A DNA stretch of 64,000 nt from Monodelphis domestica (lineage: Eukaryota > Chordata > Mammalia > Didelphimorphia > Didelphidae): positions 425,481,535 through 425,545,534 of the forward strand of contig NC_077228.1 of assembly GCF_027887165.1 (NCBI RefSeq), given 5' to 3'. Position 1 is the stretch's first letter. Each line of letters starts with the position of its first letter. Of this stretch, positions 21,818 through 33,753 are shown one piece after another. The translations under genes and the position numbers were made by a program. Under the pieces are notes generated by a model. That model saw only the letters and a program-made list of their open reading frames with translations, was not told the origin of the DNA and made no database searches.

Positions 21818-23480
21818 AATATTGAGGGTAAATGACTTAAATATAGAGAGTGAAATCATAAATAAATTAGGTGAACATAGAATAGTATACCTGTCAGATC
21901 TATGGGAAAGGAAGGAATTTAAGACCAAAGAAGGATAGAGAACATTACAAGATGTAAAATGAATAATTTTGATTATCTTAAATTAAAAATTTTTGTACAA
22001 ACAAAACCAATACAACCAAAATTAGAGGAGAAGCAACAAACTGGGGAAAATAATTTATAACAAAATTCTCTGACAAAGGTCTAATTTCCAAAATATATAA
22101 GGAACCAAGTCAAATTTACAAAAAAACTGTAATAGTTAAAATGGATGGTTGTCAAAAATTGTAACTAACCCTTAAGTCACAAGACTGTTAATATCTAGAT
22201 TTATTAGTAAGAAAAAAAAATAAGAGAAAAATAGAGAAGGTGAATTTCTTAGCCTAATAATCCAGAGCCTAACAACTCAGTGTCTGTTTCCGAATCTTAG
22301 CCTCAGAAAATAATTCCCTCAGCTTCCTGCTGGGTCTCATCTTATACATCCTTACTACACTCACTTCTCTTACATCACTTCCCAGGGACCACAATTCCTC
22401 AATTATCCTGGCACCACCCAGGGGGGCAGTGCTTGTGGGATCAATTTCCTGGTTGCTGATTGACCCAAATTCAAAACAAATGGAAGGGAAATCTAAATCT
22501 CTGATTGATCAAATAAAAATACAAATTCCCTTCTCACAAAACAAAACAATTTTCCAATTGACAGATGGTCAAGGGATATGAATAGGTGGTTTTCAGATGA
22601 AGAAATCAAAACTATCAATAATCAGATGAAAAAGTATTCTAAATCCTTCCTCATTAGAGAAATGCAAATCAAAACAATTCTGTGTTATCACCTTAAACCT
22701 AGCAGACTGGCCAGTATTAAAGGAAAATAATAAATGTTGGAGGGGAAGTGGCAAAATTGGGACACTAATGCATTGCTGGTGGAGTTGTGAATTGATACAA
22801 CCATTCTGGAAGGCAGTTTGGACATGACCTTTTATCTACCTGTACCACTACTGGGTTTGTACCCCAAAGAGATAAAAAAATGGTTGTACAAAAATATTTA
22901 TAGTTATGCTTTTGTGGTGGCAGAAAATTGAAAAACCAAGGCGATATCCCTCAATTGGGGTATGACCGAACAAATTGTGGTATATGATGGTGATGGAATA
23001 CTATTGTGCTATAAGTAATGATTAACTGCTTGATTTCTATATGTACTGAAAAGACCTCCATGAACTGATGAAGAGTGAAATGAGGAGAACCAGGAGAACA
23101 TTATATGCAGTAACTGAAACATTGTGGAATGGTCAAATGTAATAGACTCTGCTATTAATAGCAATGCAATGATCAATGCTGTCCACATCTAGAGAAAGAA
23201 CTGTGGGAGTATAACCACAGAAGAAAAACTTATGATTTATCACTTGGTTGTGTGGGTATATTTATTTAGGGTTTTGGTTTTAAAATATGACTCTATTACA
23301 AATATGATTAATATGGAAAAAAAAGATTTTTAGTATTAAGACATGTATAAACCCAGTGGAATTGCTTGTCAGCTCTGGGAGGAGGTAGGGGAGAGAGAAG
23401 AGAGGAGGGAGAGAACATGAATCATGTAACCATGGAAAAATAGTCTAAAAATATGAAAAAAATTAAAGTTAAAAAAAAGA
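21818..23480 (+). mobile_element. L1 LINE 3' part, split by a solo LTR
   Basis: Sense L1 ORF2 C-terminal region and 3' UTR. Text such as 'gtcagatctatgggaaagga', 'ccaattgacagatggtcaag' and 'cattgctggtggagttgtga', and the terminal 'aacatgaatcatgtaaccat', parallels the copy at 49.4-51.3 kb. An LTR at 22128-22538 interrupts it. The frames are broken. Confidence 0.85.
22128..22538 (-). mobile_element. ERV solo LTR inside an L1, antisense
   Basis: A 411-bp block interrupts L1 ORF2. On the minus strand it begins TGTGAGAAGG and ends in CA. It has a TATA-like box (complement of 22341-22346) and AATAAA (complement of 22200-22205) about 140 bases downstream. A 4-base repeat, aaac, flanks it at 22124-22127 and 22539-22542, as expected for retroviral integration. 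No internal sequence is present, so it looks like an LTR-LTR recombinant. Its 3' portion resembles the LTR at 34.5 kb. Confidence 0.75.
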
Positions 23481-23752
23481 ATTTGAAAAGTCAGCATGTG
23501 AAGCTGTGGGGACTCACTCTTGACCATTCCTTTGGACTTGTGAAAGAAGCCCCTCTCTCAGCCTTCTAGGTGGCAATTATCTATGTAGCCATTTCTGGCA
23601 AGTGTCAGTGTGGCATGGACCTCCTGGGCTCTAATCTGGGACCTGATCTTACTTTAAATTGGGCTGGAAACCTTATTTCTCTTTTTCTCTTTACTAACAA
23701 ATACTTATAAATTTAGTATAAAATCTCCAAGATTATTTTTTATTCATAACAG
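23481..23752 (+). mobile_element. ERV LTR fragment, sense
   Basis: The 3' half resembles the LTR at 34.5-34.96 kb: a 'tttctctttttctctttac' run, then 'aatacttataaatttagt', 'ataaaatctccaag' and a terminal 'ttattcataaca'. It lies directly after the L1 tail. The 5' boundary is uncertain. Confidence 0.5.
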
Positions 23753-23759
23753 TAGGTTG

Positions 23760-25119
23760 GTAAGGTAGAGTCAATGCTGTTTGTCTTGGTTTAAAAGACC
23801 AAGAGAAGGGGAGAGTATATTCCATAAAAAATGAACATCCTAGTGAAGAGTCACCATAGCATCAGGCTTCGGAATTTGCAATTATAAGAACCTTTTCACT
23901 GTGACAAGTGGGATGGTACAAATAAAGATAGTAAGAGGATAAACAGGCACTCCTCCTGTTCTCCCAACTGTGGCCAGACCTCTGCTGTCCTGCAGCCACA
24001 GTTTCTAGTATTCTCCTCTGTCTTGGACTGAGACCAAGGTTCCTACTCCTTTGTGCCTCCTTTTGGCTCTGGGACTGCAACCCCAAATTGCATATGAGTA
24101 ATGCAACCGTATTCTGAACCTAGCACCTACCAACGGGTCCCTGTAATCTACTTTTGGATAGTTGTCTAAATCTCTACCACCACTGGGCTTGAGAGTTCCA
24201 TAATCTACTACTGTTGCCATTATGGCCACCTCCAACTTTTTTTTTTGACTTGCTATGGTGCAGTGTGCTCTGTTTAGTCTGCTGGTTTTTTAGGCCCACC
24301 AGCCAGTGAGAGACATTTCCTGATGACTTTCTAAGTTGTCTTGAAATGGAAAATTGTTTTATTCAAACTTTTGTTGATTCTGCTGCTCTAGAATTCAATT
24401 GAGGCATTATTTTAGAGCAGAATAGAAGGGAATTTGTGAAAATACTCAGCTGAGTATACTGATTCCTCATCTATTGTGGGAGTTATGGTTCCAGAGACCC
24501 CTAGGATAGGTGAAATCTGTAAAGTAGCTGCATTATATTTATTTTATTATTTGTAGATATTTTAAGGCTTTATAAACCCATTCCACTCTTCTATAAATAT
24601 TTTACATACTCTTATTAACCTATAGTCTCTTAGCCAATCTGCTCCCAGGATACAGAACACAGTGCTTTGTTGGTCACCTTTCATTCCATCAGCCAGTAGT
24701 GTGCCGCAATAAGTGTAACTCTGTCTCTGTATAACAGAATTAGATATGGTGAGGAATGACTGTATTTCTTTACTTAGCCATCTTGACTTTATTTTCTTTG
24801 ATGCATTTTTAAAACATGTAAATGGGAATATAACAAAAAATAAGCTGAATCCAGAGTAGCTAAACAAAAAATAGTGGTCTCAGAGAAAAGATAATGAAAC
24901 ATTTCCCTATCTTCATGCTAGAAAAAAGGACATAACTACTAGAGCCAACTCACATGCACCCACATACACATACACACAGAAACATTTGTATGTATGCAAT
25001 AAGAAGTCATTATAGTATTAGGAGCTTTTAAATACATCCTTTGTTAAGAGTGGATTTTAATAATGAGTTCTTATGCCCAAAATTTGGATCTATATTTTTG
25101 TTGAATATAAAGTTACATT
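23760..25119. other. intron 1, nothing firmly recognised
   Basis: Mixed sequence with minus-strand chance frames (23862-24235 and 24562-24867). No domain, repeat or splice pattern that I can support. Confidence 0.35.
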
Positions 25120-25515
25120 AATCTGTTTATTGTATTGAAGTAGACAAAACTCTATATTCCTAGGGAACCAGGAAGCTTACAGGCTTCCCCAGGGAGACAT
25201 GAAGGCTCAGACTCAGTTCAATTTATGGCAGTAGTAAATGTCTCCATTGAGAACATTGGAATGTACCTTATCCTCAAAAACGCTAAAAGCACAAATATCT
25301 GTTTCCGTAAATTATGCTTGCTTGTGTCTGTCAAACCCTATAAGGAAATATACATGTATGACTGCTCATCAAAGGAGGATTTCCTGTCCATCTGTACTTC
25401 TATAAAATCTGCACCTACCCTTTGGTCAGTGTGATCCTCACTTAGGAGGGCCCTTGGCCAGTAAAAATAAAGGTTCCAATAATTTGAACTTCTGGGTGTC
25501 TGGATATTGTTCCAT
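25120..25515 (+). mobile_element. ERV LTR, sense
   Basis: Promoter layout of an LTR: a TATA box (25401-25407) and AATAAA (25466-25471) 65 bases downstream, then a short U5 ending near 25514. A primer-binding-site-like sequence starts seven bases later (25522). The 5' edge is uncertain, probably near 25130. The 69-codon open frame at 25225-25434 lies inside the LTR and is not a gene. Confidence 0.65.
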
Positions 25516-25521
25516 TTTATT

Positions 25522-25539
25522 TGGAGGCCCCAGCGAGAT
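25522..25539 (+). other. candidate ERV tRNA primer-binding site
   Basis: Eighteen bases beginning TGGAGG and ending CGAGAT lie just downstream of the LTR end. They resemble the complement of a tRNA 3' end; tRNA-Gln is the best match I can recall, with about three differences. Position and sequence fit a class I (gammaretrovirus-like) endogenous element. The tRNA assignment is tentative. Confidence 0.5.
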
Positions 25540-26200
25540 ATATAGTCCAGCAAGGGCCTGGGGAGGGACCTAGGAGAGGAGAGGTATGTTGGTATGTGAA
25601 TGTGAGGGGAGGTGGAGGGAGGAGTGGGCACCAGACTGTGGTGTACAGTTTTCTGGCTGGGTGAATAACCCCAATTTTACTGGGGCAGCCTATTACCATA
25701 CTGGGACCCCATAAAGGAGCCTCAGATCTGGTCTGATTCTGTGACCTCCTTTGGGGATGTGAGTTGAATATGGGCCAGAGGAGTACACAGCTCCTATTGT
25801 ATGTGAGGACATAGACTGGAAACCCTGGGAGGTGAGTGGAGCCCTCTCTGAGAATTGTCCATAGCTCTCATGATGGAATTCTCAGACAAAATTCTAATCA
25901 GTTTTGGAACCATCTGTTCTGGTAAGTCTAGTCTGTTTTCTTTTGACAATTCTTGATCCAGGGGAGGCTTTTGGATTGTCCGACATGGCATTAATTCCAC
26001 AGCTGGTTGCTGGAAGAGATGTCTTCTGGAACTGCTGGGGAAACCCGAAGTTCACATGAATGAGTGTGTGATGGAGTGTGTGTCTTGTGGATTTCTATTG
26101 AGTCTTTGTTTTGTCCCTGTGAGGTTAGCCTTAATGGGTCAGTCCTCATCATATTCTCTGACCCAATGAGCATGCATATATTCTTAAGAATTTTCAAAAA
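25540..26200 (+). mobile_element. ERV leader remnant
   Basis: Non-coding sequence following the primer-site candidate, GC-richer than its surroundings. It contains two donor-like sites (near 25830 and 25920). No gag frame follows, so the element appears truncated within its leader. The right boundary is a guess. Confidence 0.4.
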
Positions 26201-26209
26201 GGCAACTGC

Positions 26210-28190
26210 AGATTAACAAAGGAAGGAGTTAGGGAGGAAGAGGCAAAATGAGTTTAAGATGCAGTTTCACAAAGAGGAATTTCATTCATAGTTACTATTT
26301 CCTACTCCCTCTACCTGCATTCCATACATTCCAAACTCCAGTAGCAGGCTTCTAAGCAAAAGCAAGACAATCTGAGTCAGAATGGGGAGGGAGGGAATTT
26401 AAAAGTTCTTTCCTTAAGAAACCGAGTCATTCTTATGATAAACAGCTTATGAATAGTACATGTTGTTAGAAAGAAAAAAGGGAGCCCAAAAGAGAGACAG
26501 TTTAGATCAATCAGACTATGTAGGGTGCAGAGAAAGTTAGGGACAGAATGAGAAATTCCACGAAGTCAGCTCAGTCAATCATGAGACTTCAATGCTACCC
26601 ATAGTATTTTGCCCAGAAAGCAGCTTAAAGGGACAGATAGTACGTTGCAATTTTTTAACGAATTTTTTTCACTATAAATATTTCTTTTTAAGAATGGATC
26701 CTAAAACATAGATTTTTTTTCTTTCAAAGCATGCTTGTTACAACGTTGTCTGTTTATTTTTTTTGTTTGTTGATCACAGTTTGTTTGACACAGTTTTGTC
26801 TCTATGCATTCTTAAATTGGACACTCACAAAAAGAAAAAAAGAGAATTGAAATGTTGAACTTCCCACATTCAAAAAAAATCCTCAGTATAGGACAAAAGT
26901 AAAAATCTGTTCAATGATTTTTCCTCTTTCTTCCTTTGGATGGGTCCACAAAGGAGAGAAAATTCAGAGCAGAAAAGGGAGATTTTTACTCCACCATTGA
27001 TTGATTCAATTTTCACTTAAAATATAATTTTAAAGATTGATATATGCAACTTTGGAAAATTGCTAATGATTTTGATATGATACAATGTAATTTCATTTTT
27101 GGTGGTATTTGTTTGTTAGTTAAATGTGAAATGTTAGTCGGCTTTTATTGCACAGAAAACTCATAAAGAGATTTGTTTGTTAGACCTTGCAATGCATAAT
27201 GGTTTTAGTGAATTTTAGAGTTATTTGAATATAATTAATGGCCAACCTGACACAGAGGGAATGTTCATTCTATAAAAGCAAAAATTATACTGGCTACTTT
27301 TATACAACAGGTCTATAGTACAAGATGTAAAAAGTCATGCAAAAAGGTTGTAATGTTATTGATGAGAACTTATTCTAGCATTTTAACTTGGGATTTTCAA
27401 ATGAGATGCTATTTTAATGTATGGACTGTCAGAACTAGCAACAAGTGTTCATATGACATGGAAGAAGTTTTAAAAGTGATTAATCTGTGTATGTGATTTA
27501 ATACAGGTACTAAGAATTTGATATTGAAATTGAGGTTATCTCATGCCCTATTCCAACAATTTACCCAAATATATTTCTTATTTGTAAATCATTGTTGGAT
27601 TTGTTTGGCTATTCAGAAGTTTACTTGCCCCACAGAGATATAATTCTCTCTGTTGTTTAAATGTTTTTTTTCTTTTGTTACCTTTCCCTTTTCCTGCCTG
27701 GAAAAGAGTATAATTCTAAATCCTTAACCCTCTAACCTCTTAATTTTAATAATATTTATTTATAATACCCTTCTCTAAGAAATATGCACATACTTTATTC
27801 AACTATTCAAACCAAAGTGTAATAATCTCCCGAACTGTGGGTTTTATGTTTATTTATTCATTCTTTATTTTTTGTTCCTAGTACAGGTTAATCAAGTTTC
27901 AAATTCACCCTTCGTTAGGACAAATATATTAGCTTAAAAGGAAAATAAACTCAAAAAAGCTTCCAAAAGATATGCAGGTTCCAGAAGGGATTAACATATT
28001 TGAAATCACTTGTGGTTTTCAAACCAAGATCTTATTTTATTAACTGGAGTCCATAATAATCTCAAAAGAATAGTATATCATATTTATTAGGTAAATAGTA
28101 TAATTTTGCTCAAAAGTAAAAACAAAAAATTAACATGGTTGAGTTCTCCTAGTGTGCTTCATAAAGGCAAGGTCATTATTGCTTTCTGAC
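26210..28190. other. intron 1, nothing recognised
   Basis: AT-rich. No repeat, exon or RNA gene that I can support across this stretch. Confidence 0.35.
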
Positions 28191-28199
28191 TCATTGGAA

Positions 28200-28340
28200 G
28201 AGGTACTAATACTTTGTAAAATGATGAGAGGGTATTAACAATTTGCTAACACATCCTAGAGTGGTTGTGAGGATAAAATATTTATAAAGAATTTTGAAAT
28301 CAAAACACTATATAAATGCAAGCTATTATTATCATTATAA
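28200..28340 (+). repeat. CORE-SINE 3' part, sense
   Basis: Contains 'gtggttgtgaggataaaata' and 'atataaatgcaagctattat', the usual distal end of marsupial CORE-SINEs. Confidence 0.6.
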
Positions 28341-28535
28341 TAGATTTAAAGATGGTAGATAATTTAGAGACAACTGAGTCTAACCCCTTCCATTTTATAG
28401 AAGAGGAAACATAGGCCTAGAAGTATCCAGTGATTTTCCTAAGGTAGTAGACAATCATATTTGCCCAGTGGTAGAGCCAGAATTGAAACTTAGGACTAAT
28501 GTGATTCCAAATCCAATATACTTTCCCACTGAGGA
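28341..28535 (-). repeat. CORE-SINE, antisense
   Basis: Antisense body: 'tctaaccccttccattttat', 'gaagaggaaacataggccta', 'gccagaattgaaacttagga'. It abuts an oppositely oriented fragment. Confidence 0.65.
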
Positions 28536-28539
28536 ATAT

Positions 28540-29120
28540 AAAATATTGAGCTGAAATTATTTGTTTTACATTTAAGGGAAATGAGGTGAAGTGAATGAGT
28601 TATGGTGATGTATCTGATATATGGCCAAGCCTGGGATTTTCTAACTTTAAGTTATTTTCTTTTTGGTATAGTGTAATGCTGAATTTTCTAAACAGATATA
28701 TACAAAGAATGTTTATAAATTCTGTGAATATATCATTCATCTTTACCCTCCAAAAACTTTTTCAAATGAGCTTTACTACAAATCAACAATTCTTTTCCCC
28801 CAATTTACCTTCTATTCCTCTTTCTCTTTCTATGAAGTACTCTTTAAATCACAGGTTCAAAATTTTATTTATTTTTGCCTTTTTCTAATCTCCCACCCTC
28901 TGCTTCTAATTTCAATGATATGCAAATGGATTTTAGAGTTTAAAAAAATTAGATATTCTCTTGAGCCATGAAGATTACAACTCATCTATGCCTGCCCAAT
29001 TTTTGTGACTTTTGTTCATGTTTTCCTGTAAGTTGTCTGCATGGTATCTATTCTGGGGGCATTTCTCTTTTCTTCTTGCTACTCTCTCATATTAATAAAG
29101 TCTGAGGGTGCAATGTAGCA
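28540..29120. other. intron 1, nothing recognised
   Basis: No repeat or exon signature that I can support. Confidence 0.35.
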
Positions 29121-29129
29121 CATTGGCCT

Positions 29130-29887
29130 TTTCAGGATATTCAATGGGGTGTTAATATTCTCAAAGTGATGCCATCCTCAAAGCAATGCAAGAATGCTCT
29201 GAAAGGATGGGTGCATGGATCATATTTGAATGCCTGCAGCAATTTGATGATGAGACACCCTCCCAATTCATGGATAGGCTCATTGAGCTGGGAAGTTGGT
29301 ACCTAGACCTGGACCTTTCTACTGAAAGGGATATTAGGCAAATAAGACTACAGTTTGTCAACAATTGTTGCAGAGTGGTCCACGATTACTTTAAAATGAA
29401 TTGCCCAAATTGGCCTGATATGGATCTTGAACAATAGAGATGAATTTCAGTTTATGTCTCTAAAGGTCATGAAGAGAGAAAGGCAGAGACTAATGATTTA
29501 CTGGAAATGATTAAGAAGGAACAAAAATCTTTAAGTAATAGAATGGATAAACAAGAAAGACAGCATGATACTCAACCAGTAGTACTCACTCCTCTCCAAT
29601 AATTTAATTATCAATCCCTTACCTGTCACTTCTGTGAGAAGAACGGCCACATAATGATGAACAGTAGGAATTTGTTCCATACAATCAGAAATAATACCTA
29701 GTTGAATAATAACTACAGAAACAATTATAGAAATAATAATTACAATAATGATAATTCTAGGAATCTAAATCAGGCAAATAACTCCAACCAACTGACTCCA
29801 CAACAATATATCCTAAGTAGAGCTCACCCAGTAAATACAAAAGGTGCTACTGCCCCTCCATGTGGGGCAAAAGGTGGTGCCCCTTAG
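29130..29887 (+). pseudogene. endogenous retrovirus gag-like relic
   Basis: One reading frame carries gag features. A helix-rich capsid-like segment (open at 29186-29437) contains ETPSQFMDRL, resembling the core of a retroviral capsid C-terminal region. Downstream in the same frame is a CCHC zinc-knuckle pattern (29624-29665) whose last cysteine codon is replaced by serine. An Asn-rich tail follows at 29702-29887. In-frame stops at 29435-29437, 29600-29602 and 29699-29701 break it. No pol or env could be recognised. It is an old, non-functional fragment. Confidence 0.6.
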
Positions 29888-29889
29888 AC

Positions 29890-31570
29890 TCTATTGTTTT
29901 TGTTGATGTTAACCCTTTGCAGTTTTGTCTCCCCTCCAAATAGTAGCAAAGAAGAAGGAAAGGGTTTTGAATACAATACCTGTATACCCTCTTACTATCT
30001 TTATTTGTACCATCCTACTTGTCACATTGCAAAGTGGTCCATCACCATGTACAAAACCTTTAATAAGATTTGATTGCTGAATACTTGTACTTGAACAAAT
30101 TGCCATTGTAGGGCAATACATATATTATCTAGAAGAAAACCTGTATTAGTGACCTCTATTGTCTTGATGTGCCTTTTGTAACATTGTTTGCCTTTTGTGA
30201 ATTTTTTGTATTTTTTAACGAATTACTGCTTTTATACCTCCATTGCTTTATCTACCTCATTTGCATTCACACTGAGGATCATGGCAAGTTAAAGAGGAAA
30301 TGCCTCTTATTTTTTGCCAAGTAGCCTTTATATTTTACCTCTGTGATTGTGAAATATAGACATTTTTAATATTTTTCATTATTGTTTTTCTTCATACATG
30401 TGTGATATAGTCTTTGATTTTTTCTTTCATTTTTTGTATTTGGAAGCACATGCCACCAGGATTGAGAAGATTTTTAATTGTTTTGATTTTTGCAATAGAA
30501 TAAGTTAAGATGTCCATTTGCCTGGTCTATGGTAACCTGCCACTAGTTATTTAAATATTATGGGACTTTTGCATGATGAATATGTCTGATTTAAGGAGAA
30601 ACAGACCACAAAGGAGCACAGAAGTTAACCTGCAAAGTGCCAAACAAGAAAAAATGTAAAGAAGACCAAACCAATCCTACAGGGATTGACAAGATTCTGC
30701 ACAAAGAGTGCACAGACTTGATTATGTGTGAGACTCAAGGTTGAAACTTTTTAACATGTTAAATGCAGGACTTCCTTGTACCACACACTATATCAAGTAC
30801 CTAACATCAATTTTTCTAGCTCCATAAAGCAAAGAAAAACGTCAGACCAGGGAATGTTATTTCCTATTTCTTTTGAGATATAGTCTCTTTCTATTTTATA
30901 ATGTGGCAACTTACTGTAGTTCAGGCTACTAAGTTGGGTTAGTGAGTGATTGTCATTACAGGCTTATGGGACATAGATTGATACAAGGACCTTTTGTGAT
31001 TTGTGATTTTTTTTTCTTGCTGGAAGTTTTCATATTTTTGATATTTTATATTTCACTCAGAGATTATTCTTTAGTTTGGATTTTTTTGGATTTTTTTAAT
31101 TGATTCATATGCCTTATAACTTGGCCATGTATCCCTGTGTGATTCCTATATGTATCCCTGTATCCTCCTCAGGGGGGTATGTGTTATTATTCTCCTTGGG
31201 GGAGGGGTATGTTATTGTTGTGAAATTTGATTTGAATTTGAGCCTAATTTAGAACTAGAGACTAACTCCCAAATTCAGAAGATGGCAGACCTGCAGAAGA
31301 TGACTGTGGAGATCATGTGTTGCTGCAAGAGATCCAGAAGAAACGTCTAAATATTTATGATTCAAACTATGAGGAGTTGAATTGCACTTTATTTTTGAAA
31401 AATTTGTATATATGTATTCAAGGGAACTGCCCCCTGGTTTTTATAAAAAGTGCCAAGTATTGATTTTCTTTTGTTGTTTCTTTTATCCCCCAAAATATTG
31501 CCATTTCCCCCTTGCATTGATGTATGTACCCTTTATATTGATTGTAATTGTAAGTTTATTTGTGTTTTTC
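29890..31570. other. possible ERV 3' sequence, unassigned
   Basis: Lies between the gag relic and an LTR. It holds no open frame of note. A 13-base phrase (aggggggtatgtg) at 31171-31183 recurs at 31578-31590, just before the LTR. It may derive from the same provirus, but nothing identifies pol or env. Confidence 0.3.
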
Positions 31571-31584
31571 TGATCTTAGGGGGG

Positions 31585-31912
31585 TATGTGCATTTTGAAG
31601 TGGACCTAAGCCCTGGGAGACTTCATCTCCCAGGACTCTACTGCAACTTCCTCTGATACATCCCACTTCCTTTGTGGGAGGTGTTAGAGGGAGAATAAAA
31701 GAGGAGAGAAGGGTGGGTTTTGGTGCCTTTTTCCCCTAACCTATGTGGAGAGCTTTGATCTCTGCTTAGTTGCCAGAGATTGAATTTTCTTGGTTTTCCT
31801 AAACTTTCTCTTCCTAACCTTAAATAAACCTACCTAACTTTCTCTGTTGTCTAGCCTGATTTAATTTTCTCCCTAGCCTACCTTCAAAAAGCCCTGGTCA
31901 ATTTACCTACCA
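31585..31912 (+). mobile_element. ERV LTR, sense
   Basis: A G-rich tract (31578-31584) immediately precedes an apparent TG start at 31587, as a polypurine tract would. A TATA-like AATAAAAG box lies near 31694 and an AATAAA at 31823-31828. The block ends at CA 31911-31912. It is about 330 bp and could be the 3' LTR of the element holding the gag relic. It does not resemble the LTR at 25.1 kb. Confidence 0.55.
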
Positions 31913-31919
31913 TGGTGGT

Positions 31920-33590
31920 GGGGGAGGGAGTCCACCTACCTTCCTTCCCTTTCTTTCCCTACCTTTCCCTCATTTTTCCCTAAATAATTTCCAATATACT
32001 AGTGGAGCACACATGGGCTAATCAGTAGTTATGTCTTGTTATTAATGCATGAGATTGACTTATTTAGAAAAAAAATTAATATATTTCCCATCTTATACTC
32101 TGGTTCTTTTTCAGTATTTTGGGTTTTATTCTGTACCCTATTCAACCTCATCTGTCAACTATCTATTCAACCTTTCTATTGCCCTCTGAATGATTTTTAA
32201 AAATTCTTCAGAAAACTGTAGTGTTCCATTTCTCACAGCCATATAGCAACAATCATATTTGCATTAAAAGACTGGATTTGAGTTCCTTGTTATTAAAACT
32301 TTATTTTCTGTATACTTTCCTCTTGCTACTTAATTAGTTTCCCCTTTCAATATGTACCCAAGACATAGACACAGTTATGTGACCATACATATATGAAAAA
32401 AATAATATATCCATGGTGTTAAGCTTAGCTACTTGTTTAAAACATTCTCCTTTACTGAATTTTTATAGCTTTAAGGACAAAATCAGCTTAGTTTCAAATT
32501 TCATGTACTGTGCAAAAAAATTCTCTTGTTTAAGGAAAGCAAATTACTTCTCCAATTTTAGGAATAAAATTAAAGGAGATACCATGAAGACACAGATGAA
32601 TGTATAGGAAATTGAGACATTTGAACAAATACATAAAATTTCAGACAAAATATATATTCAGGGTCAAACCATTGGGGCTCAGCAGCACCATAGGGGCCAT
32701 TAAGATATTGAGAGAAAAAACAGTATAATACAGCAAAATATTAACAGATGATTTATTAGGGCAAGCGATATATTTGAGTTAGATAAGCCTTTACATGTTC
32801 TTTTGGAGACAACACACTTTCCCATGGTCAACATTAACTATGACTGTTGCTATATAGTATTACTCCATTGCTTCTTTAGTCTTTTCCTTTTTAGAAAGGT
32901 TGTTTAGTAATATTCTAGAAATGCATAAGTAACATCCCACCAACTTTTAATGAGTAGTGAAAGAAAGGGTGAGAGGGAGATAAAATAAATGCTTCTAATT
33001 GAAAAAAATTAAAAATTAATTCAGAAAATGATTTTTTGTTCATTAGCTAAAGTCAGAAAATGGATTTAACAGTTTTCTTGTATATTTCTACCCATATTTC
33101 TCTTGTACCTTTCCTTCCCCTAGTAAGAGAAAGGAAGCTGGGAGAGAGAATGGACACTTGTAACAAATATTCCTAGTAATGTAAACCAAAATCTTATCCA
33201 AAAATCTTAATGCATATACATTCCATCTCACAGAATCCAGAAATAATAAATTTATATCAAAATTTCAGAAGGTCAAGTGTCAGAAGTTTTATTAAGGTGA
33301 TGTAAAACAGAGCTCTCAAATTCATTGCAGCCATAAAAGGCTCCAACCAGATATATAGCTACAGGTCTTTACTGGCCACCTTCTTTCTCTTTTCTTCTAT
33401 GGGACATTCTTCCACATTTTCATCTCCTAACATGGTATGGATTTCCTAATGCCTCTTCAAATATTTTTTCCCTATTTTGTTTTCACATTTCATACATGAT
33501 TAATTCTAATGCCTTAGAAAGTAGAAATATATTCATTAAGTTCCTTCACCTTTTAGGAGATCTTGATCATATGTGGCAGTCATTTTCCAT
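31920..33590. other. intron 1, nothing recognised
   Basis: AT-rich, with no supported features. The ORF at 32413-32607 looks like chance. Confidence 0.35.
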
Positions 33591-33694
33591 GATATAATAA
33601 TAGCTAACATTAATATGCTAACCCTAACCCTAAATACGTGCACTTACTCTGTGCCAGACACTGCATTAAGTGCAAAATCTTTTGAAATAAGATA

Positions 33695-33753
33695 AAAATA
33701 TAATTGGTTTAGAGATGAAAAAGACCTTTGAGGTCACTAGTCCAATCGCATCT
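33695..33753 (-). repeat. CORE-SINE, antisense, left piece of a split copy
   Basis: Text 'tttagagatgaaaaagacct' and 'gaggtcactagtccaatcgc' is the first part of an antisense CORE-SINE. The rest appears at 44.25-44.38 kb, after the L1 that inserted into it. Confidence 0.6.

Noticed and set aside
23862..24235. Two minus-strand ORFs with a Gln/Arg-rich start
   Set aside because: They overlap in different frames, have no domain and no homology that I recognise.
25225..25434. 69-codon ORF
   Set aside because: It lies wholly inside an ERV LTR upstream of its TATA box and polyadenylation signal.
33618..33633. Telomere-like ccctaaccctaa
   Set aside because: Only about two units inside ordinary AT-rich repeat-derived sequence; too short to be an interstitial telomere.
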